A stretch of 64,000 nt of DNA from Candidatus Aalborgiella aggregata. Its GTDB lineage: Bacteria; Pseudomonadota; Gammaproteobacteria; Burkholderiales; Burkholderiaceae_C. How positions within the stretch are numbered: the stretch's first letter is position 1; each line of letters starts with the position of its first letter. Below the pieces are notes generated by a model. That model saw only the letters and a program-made list of their open reading frames with translations, was not told where the DNA came from and did no database searches. A program made the position numbers and the translations under genes. The stretch is taken from assembly GCA_016705065.1 (NCBI GenBank), contig JADIYY010000001.1, positions 1 through 64,000 on the forward strand. Reading direction: 5' to 3'. This document shows, piece by piece, positions 34,247-42,219 of this stretch.

Positions 34247-34907
34247 GCGCTACCCAGCCGCGAAATCCTAGGCCTGTATAAAACGTATTGATGTCTGTGA
34301 AACCTGCTTTTTGTATAAGTTCTTCATCTTGCTCTGGCGAAAGGATGGGCAATTGCTTGCCAATGGCATCCATCGATGCGCGGGCCTGCTCAAGATCTAT
34401 ACCAGAAGAGGCAGCAAAAGCGGCACATCTTGACAAGCACAGTTCTCGCTCCGCAGGGTTCTGCGTCATACTGTAATGCATTGCTACAAACACGCCACCT
34501 GATTTCAATCGTGTATGTATTTCACACAATGTTCGGTATCTCTCAACTTCATCTGTGAAATGAAGTGTCAAGAGGCAACAGGCAGCATCGAACGGTCCTT
34601 TTGGAGCCACATCTACATATCCATTGTGCAGATGAACATGTGAAGAGAGCGAACCTAAAGCGGTATTTGCCAACTTCAACATTTCGGCAGAGGGGTCTAC
34701 GCCATCCATGCGCCAATTCGGGTACGTTTGTGCAAAGTGTTTGAGTTCCATACCGCCACCAGCGCCAACTACCAATACGCGCCCATCAGTAGGTGTACTC
34801 TCCGCCATGAGAAGGGCTGTCATACGATGTATATCACGCAGACCGGGGACACGCCTAGTAGCGTTTTCTTCGTAACCGGCAATTGCTTTTGAGTCTGAGA
34901 AGGACAT
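34239..34907 (-). CDS. Class I SAM-dependent methyltransferase
   Basis: 222 residues. Motif I is VLVVGAGGGMELKHFA, acidic motif II is WRMDGVDPSAEMLKLA, and motif IV is FDAACCLLTLHF; HTRLKSGGVFVAMHY is the post-motif strand. The helical N-terminus (AIAGYEENATRRVPGLRDIHRMTALLM) is typical of a family annotated only as methyltransferase. Substrate unknown. A 154-nt gap upstream shows no gene. Confidence 0.8.
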   Translation of the reverse strand: MSFSDSKAIAGYEENATRRVPGLRDIHRMTALLMAESTPTDGRVLVVGAGGGMELKHFAQTYPNWRMDGVDPSAEMLKLANTALGSLSSHVHLHNGYVDVAPKGPFDAACCLLTLHFTDEVERYRTLCEIHTRLKSGGVFVAMHYSMTQNPAERELCLSRCAAFAASSGIDLEQARASMDAIGKQLPILSPEQDEELIQKAGFTDINTFYTGLGFRGWVAHA

Positions 34908-35061
34908 TTGTAATTACCTTAAAGGCGAGAACTTTCTATTCGTTTCTGAATCGAAAATTTGTCAGTTTGAGACGATGAGAAAAATGCACGTTACTTGCTG
35001 ATTGACATCTATTTTCTTGGAATCTATCAATTAGCGTGCTCGAAGCGTCAGTAAAAATTAG

Positions 35062-35877
35062 TTAATCGTGCAACGATCCCAGCGGCACCCGCACCACCTC
35101 TTGCAACATCACTGCCAGTTGCTTACCCGCTTCTTCCACCAAAGCCTGACCTTTCTCAGCCGTGGCATTGGCAGCATTGCCGGCTGCGCCGTTGGGGTTG
35201 ATGTCTTGCATTTGCCAGCCTAGTTTGGCGGATTTGCCGTTGCCTAGGATGGGGAATTGTTGGGCGCGGGATTGGCTGGTGGATTGGAAATTTTGCGCTT
35301 TGTCCATGCGCACGGATTGTGGGTTCAAAGCCAGCATCATGGAAGTTTCGATATCGCCGGCGTGAGAGCCAAAGCGGTGTTCCTCAAAGCTGAATGCATC
35401 TGCAGCATCACCCAAAGGCAAGTTGTACCAACTGCTGCTGAAAACCATCATGCCATGGTGTGCGCGTAGCTCACGCGCAACGATGTCCATCACCGCCACA
35501 TTGCCGCCGTGGCTGTTGAAGAGCACCAGTTTTTTCACACCTGTGCGTGCCACTGCTGCGCCTATCTCTACCCATGTGCGGATGATGGTTTCGGGGCTCA
35601 AACTCAATGTGCCGGCAAAGTTGAGGTGTTCGCTGCTCAAACCAAGCGTTTGCGTTGGCAAAAACAAGACGGGTAATGATTGTGGCAAATGCGGTAAACA
35701 TGCCGCCACGATGCCGTCGACCAAATCCACATCGACCGACAGGGGCAAATGCGGTCCGTGTTGCTCTGTCGCAGCGACTGGCAAGACGGCCACCACGTCG
35801 GCTGCAGCACCCGTTGACAAGCGCGTTGCAAATTCATCGGTGCTTAATTTTGCCCAAAAGCGGGTAGAAAAAGTCAT
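35062..35877 (-). CDS. Creatininase-family amidohydrolase
   Basis: 271 residues. Metal-site motifs LPVAATEQHGPHLPLSVDVDLVDG (Glu, His, Asp) and FNSHGGN with GSHAGDIETSMMLAL (His and Glu) match the creatininase family. The enzymes hydrolyse cyclic amides; relatives include creatinine amidohydrolase and MftE-like peptidases. The C-terminus contains an Ala/Asn-rich stretch (NPNGAAGNAANATAEKG). It is followed closely upstream by the radical SAM gene on the same strand. Confidence 0.87.
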   Translation of the reverse strand: MTFSTRFWAKLSTDEFATRLSTGAAADVVAVLPVAATEQHGPHLPLSVDVDLVDGIVAACLPHLPQSLPVLFLPTQTLGLSSEHLNFAGTLSLSPETIIRTWVEIGAAVARTGVKKLVLFNSHGGNVAVMDIVARELRAHHGMMVFSSSWYNLPLGDAADAFSFEEHRFGSHAGDIETSMMLALNPQSVRMDKAQNFQSTSQSRAQQFPILGNGKSAKLGWQMQDINPNGAAGNAANATAEKGQALVEEAGKQLAVMLQEVVRVPLGSLHD

Positions 35878-35897
35878 GGCGGTATCTTATTACGAAT

Positions 35898-37490
35898 TTA
35901 AGACGGAGTCAGCGACAAATGCTGTGCTTGGCGCTGGCTGTGTTGCTTCTTGGCTTTGGGGATGGGTGCTGGGAACTTTGGCATTAGATGGCGCAGCACA
36001 TCAGGCCTTGCCCGCGCACCGCTGGCGACGTAGTCGGTGAGCAGGGCTTGCGTCACCACATCCACATCCATACCGCGTGGCCCAATCAAATATGCGTGCA
36101 GGGCGTTGACCAAATGCTCGGGCGTGATGCCGCTGGTTTTGCCTTTGATGTGGATGGAATCATTCCACAGCCAATCGCTGAAAGCCATGAACGCGCCGAA
36201 TGGCGAATCACCCTGCATCAGCAAAGGCATGGTGGCGGTGAAGCGGCCGGAGTTGGCGACCAAATCCCAATAGCGTGCCATGTGGGCAAAGCGGGTCATG
36301 TCAGCCGCACTCACCGCCGCAGTTTGCCGCACTTGGTAGGGCGGCAGCGGGTCGTACACCATGCCGTGGGTTTCGGTGTGCTTGGCAATGGGCGTGCCGC
36401 GCAGGCGTTTCAAAATGCCGAGTTGAATTTCATGCGGTTCTAGCGCATACAGCTTGTCAAAACCATCGGAAAAACTTTGCAAGCTTTCGCCGGGCAAGCC
36501 AAAAATCAAATCGGTGTGCAAATGCGCGTTGGATTCGTTCAGCAACCATTTCAAATTGGCAATGGTTTTGTCATTGTCTTGCTTGCGCGAAATGCGCTTT
36601 TGCACATCCACATTAAAGGTTTGAATGCCCACTTCAAATTGCAATGAGCCGGGTGGGAATTTGGCAATCATTTCTTTGAGTCGGTCTGGCAAGTGGTCTG
36701 GTATCACTTCAAAATGCAAAAACAAATCGTCGCCCATGCGGTCTAAAAAGAACTGCATGATGCGCACCGATGCGTCAATCTTCAAATTGAAAGTGCGGTC
36801 CACAAATTTGAAATTGCGCGCGCCACGGCTGTACAAAGTTTGCAGTTCACCCAGAAACAAATCCAAGTCAAAAGCCCATGCGGTTTTGTCCAGCGAGCTG
36901 ATGCAAAACTCGCACTTGAACGGGCAACCGCGCGAGGCTTCCACATACAGCAAGCGGTGCGCCAAATCTTCGTCGGTGTAGTAGGCGTAGGGCAGTTGGA
37001 TGTCGTCCAGCGGCGGTTGCTCGCCCGCTATCACTTTCATCAGGGGTTGAGGACCATGTAATACCGCGCGGCACAGTTTGGGGAAGCTGATGTCACCCCA
37101 GCCGGTGATGACGAAGTCGCTCAGTTGTGCGATTTCTTGTTCCAGTACTTCATGGCTGACCTCTGGGCCACCTAATACGATGGTGATGTCAGGACGCAGT
37201 TGTTTCAGCAGCGTGACCAGTTCACAGGTTTGCACCGTGTTCCAAATGTAAACACCAAAGCCAATGATGCGCGGGTTCATGGCAATCAACTCATTCGCCC
37301 ATTCTTCTGGGCTTTTGCGATTGATCATGAATTCACAAATGCGCGTTTGCGACTGCAAATCGCCCATGTTGGCGAACAAATAGCGCAATCCTAAAGAGGC
37401 ATGGATGTATTTGGCGTTGAGCGTGCACAGCACAATCGTGCTGGTCGTTTGCGCTGGTGATTGAGGGGTAAAGTTGTCTGAATTCGCCAT
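35898..37490 (-). CDS. B12-binding-domain radical SAM protein
   Basis: 530 residues. The N-terminal part (about 20-150) is a cobalamin-binding-type fold (TIVLCTLNAKYIHASLGLRYLF, IIGFGVYIWNT, ITIVLGGPEVSHE). The radical SAM cluster motif is EASRGCPFKCEFCISS with CxxxCxxC, followed by NFKFVDRTFNLK and LHTDLIFGLPGES. A DUF4080-like C-terminus covers about 390-500. These proteins modify RNA or metabolites by radical chemistry; the exact substrate is unknown. Confidence 0.88.
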   Translation of the reverse strand: MANSDNFTPQSPAQTTSTIVLCTLNAKYIHASLGLRYLFANMGDLQSQTRICEFMINRKSPEEWANELIAMNPRIIGFGVYIWNTVQTCELVTLLKQLRPDITIVLGGPEVSHEVLEQEIAQLSDFVITGWGDISFPKLCRAVLHGPQPLMKVIAGEQPPLDDIQLPYAYYTDEDLAHRLLYVEASRGCPFKCEFCISSLDKTAWAFDLDLFLGELQTLYSRGARNFKFVDRTFNLKIDASVRIMQFFLDRMGDDLFLHFEVIPDHLPDRLKEMIAKFPPGSLQFEVGIQTFNVDVQKRISRKQDNDKTIANLKWLLNESNAHLHTDLIFGLPGESLQSFSDGFDKLYALEPHEIQLGILKRLRGTPIAKHTETHGMVYDPLPPYQVRQTAAVSAADMTRFAHMARYWDLVANSGRFTATMPLLMQGDSPFGAFMAFSDWLWNDSIHIKGKTSGITPEHLVNALHAYLIGPRGMDVDVVTQALLTDYVASGARARPDVLRHLMPKFPAPIPKAKKQHSQRQAQHLSLTPS

Positions 37491-37552
37491 GCCGCTATTA
37501 TGCGCATGGCAGTTGCGCTAATTATTTGTGCTAAAAATTTGTGTTGTGAGTT

Positions 37553-37999
37553 TTATCGCTTAATTAGCCAATGATCAAGCGCCCATTTGCCGCAACCATA
37601 AATGGCCAACAACGCGAACAGCACGCCCCAAGTGATGTGCTGTTGCAAAGCGGCAGGTGCGATTTCAGACAGGCTGATAACGGCAATCGCATTCACCACA
37701 AACAATCCCAGCGCCGCAAAGCGCCCCATCAAACCAAATACCAAGAGCACAGGCAAAACCAATTCACCCGCAGTGCCCAGCAGGGCGGCGAGTTCTGGCG
37801 ATAAGTAGGGGACTTTGTATTCATCGGTAAACAGTGACACTGTGATTTCCCAATCGCGAATTTTGGTGAGGCCCGACATGAAAAAGACTTGTGCCACGTA
37901 CAGGCGCGCCAACAATGCGGCCAAAGGTTGAGCCAAATCCAATGTTTGTGTCACGCTGGCCCATAAAGCCAATCCGCGCTTGATAGGGGTGTTCTCCAT
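37553..37999 (-). CDS. DoxX-family membrane protein (bufferin operon, BufD-like)
   Basis: 148 residues with four helices: LAALLARLYVAQVFFMSGLTKIRDW, the conserved DoxX start, PELAALLGTAGELVLPVLLVFGL, FAALGLFVVNAIAVISL, and ITWGVLFALLAIYGCGKWALDH. It lies downstream of bufC, 36 nt away. In described bufferin operons a DoxX protein is the fourth gene, and here it probably supports the redox step or membrane quinone coupling. Confidence 0.85.
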   Translation of the reverse strand: MENTPIKRGLALWASVTQTLDLAQPLAALLARLYVAQVFFMSGLTKIRDWEITVSLFTDEYKVPYLSPELAALLGTAGELVLPVLLVFGLMGRFAALGLFVVNAIAVISLSEIAPAALQQHITWGVLFALLAIYGCGKWALDHWLIKR

Positions 38000-38035
38000 T
38001 TTTCTTCCTAAGTGTTTTTGGGTTAAGAGATTGAT

Positions 38036-38872
38036 TTAAGTTGAAAGCAGTTTGGCACCCATCAGCAAGCCAGATTGTGCTGACTGTGTGAGCCATGTGT
38101 TGAAATCAAATGCGGGTGCTGTACCTACGGTTTCCGTGGCATCCAACGCAGACGCCAATGATGCACCGTCTAATAGATTTTGAATAAATACGGCATCGGC
38201 AGAAGTACATAAGGCCACAGATGGGCGAAAACCTTGCCGCCAGATGAGGGCAGATTCAGGGCTGCATTTTCTGAGTTCGGCTTGTAATTCTTCAAAGCTG
38301 GGGTTCTCATACAAATGCGCTGTAGTGATGCTGGCGGCTGGATAGCTGCTGTTCACAATGTGTGTGCCAGGTGTTAGTTGCAAGGTGATGGCATCAGGGT
38401 CATGCGTGGTCAATAACGCCAAGCTGCTGACATCCAGTTCTGCATCGGCGGCGGTAGCCGCTTGGTGCAAAGCCCATTCAATGCGCGCAACGTCTGAAAG
38501 GTAGGGTTCTGTCTTTAATTCTGCAATGCTGCTGATGAGCAGCGCCAACTCTGCGCCCCATTGCGCTGCATCGCCACGCGTGGGTGGAAACTGGTGCCAC
38601 AAATCGCGCGCCAACAAAGCAAACGCTTCGCCACCGACCAATTGTTCTATTACTGGATAGGCCGCTTGCAAGTTGCGAATGGCTGCCACTTGCGCATTGG
38701 CGTGATACACCTGCAAGCCTCTTTCTTGGAATTTTATATGGTCTTTTTGTCCTCTAGATGGCGTATTGATTGCCTTAAGTGCTATGAAATTAGTAGCATT
38801 TTGACTTCGTTGAACAGGTGAGCTGAACAAGGTGTGTAAGAGCGCGTTTTGTTGCGCTGCCAAGTTGCTCAT
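38036..38872 (-). CDS. bufC: DUF2063 protein BufC, partner of the MNIO enzyme, with in-frame repeat peptide
   Basis: ATG 38872 overlaps the bufB stop by 4 nt (ATGA); 278 residues. The DUF2063 N-terminal domain covers about 1-110: [68 protein letters not shown]. In place of the short loop after LFSSPVQ there is [20 protein letters not shown], from an interspersed element read in sense. BufC is thought to recruit the precursor peptide to the multinuclear iron enzyme. The element lies in the first helix-loop region and could affect that interface. Confidence 0.87.
   Translation of the reverse strand: MSNLAAQQNALLHTLFSSPVQRSQNATNFIALKAINTPSRGQKDHIKFQERGLQVYHANAQVAAIRNLQAAYPVIEQLVGGEAFALLARDLWHQFPPTRGDAAQWGAELALLISSIAELKTEPYLSDVARIEWALHQAATAADAELDVSSLALLTTHDPDAITLQLTPGTHIVNSSYPAASITTAHLYENPSFEELQAELRKCSPESALIWRQGFRPSVALCTSADAVFIQNLLDGASLASALDATETVGTAPAFDFNTWLTQSAQSGLLMGAKLLST
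38729..38797 (-). repeat. Interspersed palindromic element, copy G (inside bufC)
   Basis: On the minus strand: GCTACTAATTTCATAGCACT, AAGGCAATCAATACGCC, ATCTAGAGGACAAAAAG, ending CATATAAAATTC. Read in sense by bufC, in the same frame as copy F. Confidence 0.85.
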
Positions 38873-39753
38873 GCTGTGACCTCTGTAGCTAGGCAGGCTT
38901 TGCAAATTTGGCTGGCGTGCTGTGCCTCATCCAGTAACACATCCAATGCAGGAATATCGGTATCCCATTCAATCAAAGTGGGTACAGAGCCAAACAATTG
39001 AATCGCGTGTTGGTACAAATCCCAAACCGGTGCTTTGATGCGGCTGCCGTGGTCGTCCACCACAATGTCGCCGCAGTCAATGTGGCCAGCCAAATGAATT
39101 TCGGCAACCGCATCTGGCCTAATTTGATTCAACCAATCTTTGCATTGTTGCAATGGGTTGGTGCAACGCTGTTGGATTTGGTCGTTCAGCGCGTTGACGT
39201 AAATGTTGTTCACATCAACCAACAACTCACAACCTGTGCGCTGTGCAAGTTGATTCAAAAATTCGGTCTCTGCCATGTCACTCTCAGTAAAGCTGATGTA
39301 GGCGGAAAGGTTTTCAACTGCGATGCGGCGTTTCAAACGGTCTTGCACTTGGCTCACATTCGCACACATCACATCCAAGGCTTCTTGGTTGAATGGTAAG
39401 GGTAGTAAATCTGCGCCATGCACATTCACCATTTGCCCTTGGCGTTCAACACTGCCACGCGCAAAGCAAGCGTGGTCGCTGACACGAATGGGGTCCACTT
39501 GTGCCACCAAATGGGCCAGTTTATTCAAATGCCATTCGTCAATGCCAGAAGCTGAGCCTAAGGCCAAACCAACACCATGCAAGCTGATGGGGTAGTGCGA
39601 ACGGCCTTGCATCAGCACGGTCAATGCCGCGCCGCCATTGCCAAAAAAGTTTTCGGAATGGACTTCTAAAAAATCAAGAGTTGGCAGCCGATCTACCAAC
39701 TCTTGGTAATGAGGGTGCCGCCAACCGATACCGATATTGCTACGCGATGTCAT
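38869..39753 (-). CDS. bufB: MNIO-family multinuclear iron oxidase BufB (DUF692)
   Basis: 294 residues with the TIM-barrel metal ligands of DUF692: [94 protein letters not shown] and IEWDTDIP. Members use two or three iron atoms and O2 to convert Cys side chains of the precursor peptide, to 5-thiooxazole in bufferins. It follows bufA by 40 nt. Confidence 0.92.
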   Translation of the reverse strand: MTSRSNIGIGWRHPHYQELVDRLPTLDFLEVHSENFFGNGGAALTVLMQGRSHYPISLHGVGLALGSASGIDEWHLNKLAHLVAQVDPIRVSDHACFARGSVERQGQMVNVHGADLLPLPFNQEALDVMCANVSQVQDRLKRRIAVENLSAYISFTESDMAETEFLNQLAQRTGCELLVDVNNIYVNALNDQIQQRCTNPLQQCKDWLNQIRPDAVAEIHLAGHIDCGDIVVDDHGSRIKAPVWDLYQHAIQLFGSVPTLIEWDTDIPALDVLLDEAQHASQICKACLATEVTA

Positions 39754-39793
39754 GCGGGCGGACTTGTTTACTATTTAAATTGCAAATCTTGAT

Positions 39794-40090
39794 TTAGCTT
39801 TTCATGCCTTTTTTGGCTTCTTCCATGCTCATGCCTTTCATGGTGGCGCATGTGCCTTTGGCAACGTATTTCCATTCGCCTTTGTCCATGTCAACTTTGG
39901 CTTGCCCAGCACATGAGTGTGTGCCAGCCAAGTTGGCGCAGTCGTTTTGACCGGCTTTGGCAATGCCATAGCATTTTTCTTTTTCAGCCTTGGGTGCAGC
40001 AGCATGGCTGGCAGCCATGGCAGAAGTGGACAGCAACATGGTAGAGAGCAAAGCGGTTGCGGCAGATGCGATAAGTGCACGTTGGTTCAT
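39794..40090 (-). CDS. bufA: Bufferin precursor peptide BufA (DUF2282), copper-stress RiPP
   Basis: 98 residues; ATG after AGGAG. Signal peptide to about residue 27 ([14 protein letters not shown]). The core has four Cys: [26 protein letters not shown] and KGTCATMKG, the pattern of DUF2282 precursors. In characterised systems the modified, exported peptide chelates copper and protects the periplasm. First gene of the bufA-bufB-bufC-DoxX operon, divergent from an ECF sigma factor. Confidence 0.9.
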   Translation of the reverse strand: MNQRALIASAATALLSTMLLSTSAMAASHAAAPKAEKEKCYGIAKAGQNDCANLAGTHSCAGQAKVDMDKGEWKYVAKGTCATMKGMSMEEAKKGMKS

Positions 40091-40149
40091 GGGTATCTCC
40101 TAAAAATAAATGAAAATGAAACTATCACATAAACTACTGTTCAATACAG

Positions 40150-40193
40150 CAGCAATCGGTGCAAAATGACAATTGATTTTGCTACGATTGCTG
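40150..40193. promoter_or_regulatory. 44-bp near-perfect inverted repeat in the bufA / sigma-factor control region
   Basis: Arms CAGCAATCGGTGCAAAAT (40150-40167) and ATTTTGCTACGATTGCTG (40176-40193) pair at 16 of 18 positions around an 8-nt spacer. It lies in the 176-nt gap between divergent bufA and the ECF sigma gene. It could be an operator for a dimeric regulator acting on both promoters. Confidence 0.65.
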
Positions 40194-40266
40194 AATAGTC
40201 TCTCGTTCTGAAATATTCTTACAGACTTTTTCTACTTTTTAATTCAAAACAAATTTAAGCCCTAGC

Positions 40267-40863
40267 ATGCCAATTGAACTCCAGCTGAATCAGCATCGCG
40301 ACTATCTTTTGCGATTCGCACGTTTGCAACTTCGCAATGATGCCTGGGCTGAGGACGCAGTGTCTGACACCCTTTTAGCGGCATTGGCCAAGCCACAATC
40401 GTTTGAAAACAAATCACAGTTAAAGACCTGGTTGGTAGGTATTTTGAAACACAAGGTGGTGGATATTTTGCGAGTGCAAACGCGTGAGGCCCGTATTCAT
40501 TTTGAATCCGATGGTGATGGCAATGAGGAGCTGGATGCCTTGATGTTTCAAAAAGACGGGCATTTTGTTGAACCACCGTCCACATGGTCTGGCGGGCAAA
40601 ATGCGACTTTCAATCCGTCTGAAAATTTGCAATCGCAACAATTTTTTCAAATTTTGGAAGCTTGCACCGACAAATTGCCCGCCGCGCAAGGTCGGCTTTT
40701 TCTGATGCGCGAATGGTTAGAGATGTCCGTCGAAGAAATTTGTAAGGAACTCAACCTGACTTCGACCAATCTTTACGTTCAACTGCACCGCGCCCGTCTT
40801 CGACTGCGCGAATGCTTGGAACTCAATTGGTTTGGCAATCAGCCAAATCCGGCAGCAAAATAG
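40267..40863 (+). CDS. ECF-type RNA polymerase sigma factor
   Basis: 198 residues. Region 2 is QHRDYLLRFARLQLRNDAWAEDAVSDTLLAALAKPQSFENKSQLKTWLVGILKHKVVDILR. Region 4 is FLMREWLEMSVEEICKELNLTSTNLYVQLHRARLRLRECLE, a helix-turn-helix. A 40-residue acidic linker joins them. With the zinc-finger anti-sigma that follows and the divergent bufferin operon, it most likely directs metal- or thiol-stress transcription of bufA-D. Target promoters are not identified. Confidence 0.9.
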   Translation: MPIELQLNQHRDYLLRFARLQLRNDAWAEDAVSDTLLAALAKPQSFENKSQLKTWLVGILKHKVVDILRVQTREARIHFESDGDGNEELDALMFQKDGHFVEPPSTWSGGQNATFNPSENLQSQQFFQILEACTDKLPAAQGRLFLMREWLEMSVEEICKELNLTSTNLYVQLHRARLRLRECLELNWFGNQPNPAAK

Positions 40864-40921
40864 ATTTTTTGAATCTCACTTAACTCAGTCAGCTCACTTA
40901 ACTCGCTAAACAGTATTCAAT

Positions 40922-41143
40922 ATGGCTATGAAAATGATGATGTCCTGTAAACAAGCCGCAGCCTTACTGGTCGCGCGGGAAGACCGCGATTTGGCCATGA
41001 GTGACCGGGTTGGTTTACGGATTCATTTGTGGGCCTGCAAAGCTTGCCCCAATTTTGAAAAACAACTGCTCACCATGCGCGAGGGTTTGAAGCAATGGCG
41101 AAACTACACGCAGCAAGACAATTTAGACAACGAAGCCGTTTGA
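40922..41143 (+). CDS. Zinc-finger (zf-HC2-like) anti-sigma factor
   Basis: 73 residues, no membrane helix. The N-terminus has MSCKQAAALLVAREDRDLAMSDRVGLRIHLWACKACPNFEKQ, with HLWACKAC, the His-x3-Cys-x2-Cys zinc site of anti-sigma factors, and a first Cys at residue 9. It would bind the sigma factor encoded 58 nt upstream and release it upon metal or oxidative stress. Confidence 0.8.
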   Translation: MAMKMMMSCKQAAALLVAREDRDLAMSDRVGLRIHLWACKACPNFEKQLLTMREGLKQWRNYTQQDNLDNEAV

Positions 41144-41198
41144 TCAATAGGTAATTGGGTTCCGATTTAGGGCGAAAAATCGCATAAAAACAACAGGC

Positions 41199-41226
41199 TT
41201 GCTTTTTGCTATTTATAGCGCATAAT
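41199..41226 (+). promoter_or_regulatory. Probable promoter of the RRM protein gene
   Basis: TTGCTT (41199-41204) and CATAAT (41221-41226) with a 16-nt spacer. It would give a leader of about 140 nt before the RRM start at 41374, a length seen in cold-regulated mRNAs. The rest of 41144-41373 shows no gene. Confidence 0.45.
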
Positions 41227-41373
41227 GGTTGTGTGCGTCTTGAATGGCGCACAGGTTGGGTGATAGCTTAGTTTCACACCACAGCGGTGCCATATTTAGT
41301 TTGTTGGTTTGTTGTGATTTTGTGTATTAGGGACATGTCGCTTTTTTATTAGAGTTTTTTAGGGAGTCCCTCA

Positions 41374-41766
41374 ATGGGCAACAAACTGTACGTTGGCAAT
41401 TTGCCGTACTCGGTTCGCGATGGCGATTTAGAGCAATCTTTCAGTCAATTTGGTGCTGTTACCAGCGCTAAAGTGATGATGGAACGCGACACAGGTCGTT
41501 CAAAAGGTTTTGGTTTTGTGGAAATGGGCAGCGATGCCGAAGCACAAGCAGCCATTGCTGGTATGAATGGTAAAGATTTAGGCGGTCGCAGCTGCGTCGT
41601 CAATGAAGCACGTCCGATGGAGCCACGTCCTCCACGTAGCGGTGGCTTCGGTGGCGGTGGTGGCTACGGCGGCGGTGGCGGCGGTCGTTCAGGCGGCGGC
41701 GGTTACGGTGGCGGCGGTCGCGATGGCGGCGGCGGTTACGGCGGCGGTGGCCGTTCAAGCTACTAA
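41374..41766 (+). CDS. RRM RNA-binding protein with glycine-rich tail
   Basis: 130 residues; ATG after TTTAGGGAG. A single RRM fills residues 1-80, with RNP2 KLYVGNLPYS and RNP1 SKGFGFVEM. After RPMEPRPPRSGG comes a Gly/Tyr/Arg/Ser tail (GGGGGYGGGGGGRSGGGGYGG). Bacterial proteins of this type resemble plant and cyanobacterial glycine-rich cold-response proteins and act as RNA chaperones. A strong terminator follows. Confidence 0.93.
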   Translation: MGNKLYVGNLPYSVRDGDLEQSFSQFGAVTSAKVMMERDTGRSKGFGFVEMGSDAEAQAAIAGMNGKDLGGRSCVVNEARPMEPRPPRSGGFGGGGGYGGGGGGRSGGGGYGGGGRDGGGGYGGGGRSSY

Positions 41767-41810
41767 GCACAAATTTTATAGAATCTGGTTCGCTGGATTC
41801 CTATTTTGAA

Positions 41811-41836
41811 AAGGCTTCAATTTTGAAGCCTTTTTT
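41811..41836 (+). terminator. Rho-independent terminator after the RRM gene
   Basis: Arms AAGGCTTCAA and TTGAAGCCTT in tight opposition, followed by TTTT. Confidence 0.85.
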
Positions 41837-41847
41837 ACGTCTATAAG

Positions 41848-41898
41848 TTCAATATATTCAATATATTCAATAAATTCAATAAATTCAATAAATTCAAT
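41848..41898 (+). repeat. Tandem 9-bp repeat upstream of the CWC gene
   Basis: TTCAATATA twice, then TTCAATAAA three times, then a partial unit, ending 12 nt before the start at 41911. Its all-A/T character and position suggest slippage that could change promoter or leader spacing. Confidence 0.75.
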
Positions 41899-41910
41899 TA
41901 GTTTAATTAC

Positions 41911-42126
41911 ATGGCATCCCACTTACACAGTATCGACGAAAATCTTTGCGCCATTTGCGGTCAACCCAATCACTGCGCTATGGTGCTAGAACGTGAGACA
42001 GGTGAAAAACAAGCGCCGTGTTGGTGTACACAAATCAAATTTTCTGAGGACTTGCTGGCGAAGGTGCCAGCAGACAAACGTCTAAAGGTATGTGTTTGTG
42101 CATCTTGTGCTAAGTTGCATGCCTAG
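41911..42126 (+). CDS. Cysteine-rich CWC family protein
   Basis: 71 residues. DENLCAICGQPNHCAM, then EKQAPCWCTQIKF and KVCVCASCAKLHA: paired Cys knuckles and the CWC triplet that names the family. It likely binds a zinc ion; the function is unknown. It stands alone between the RRM gene and tctC. No clear Shine-Dalgarno is seen because the tandem repeat lies just upstream. Confidence 0.8.
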   Translation: MASHLHSIDENLCAICGQPNHCAMVLERETGEKQAPCWCTQIKFSEDLLAKVPADKRLKVCVCASCAKLHA

Positions 42127-42219
42127 TGTTACTACCTATGCAGCAGACGCTGATTTGGCATGACAATCAACAAGTTTGATTCAAACTCATATTCAAATTA
42201 TTTATCACTGGAGATTACT

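Noticed and set aside
41848..41898. CRISPR-like array
   Set aside because: Contiguous 9-bp tandem units without spacers; no cas genes in the window.
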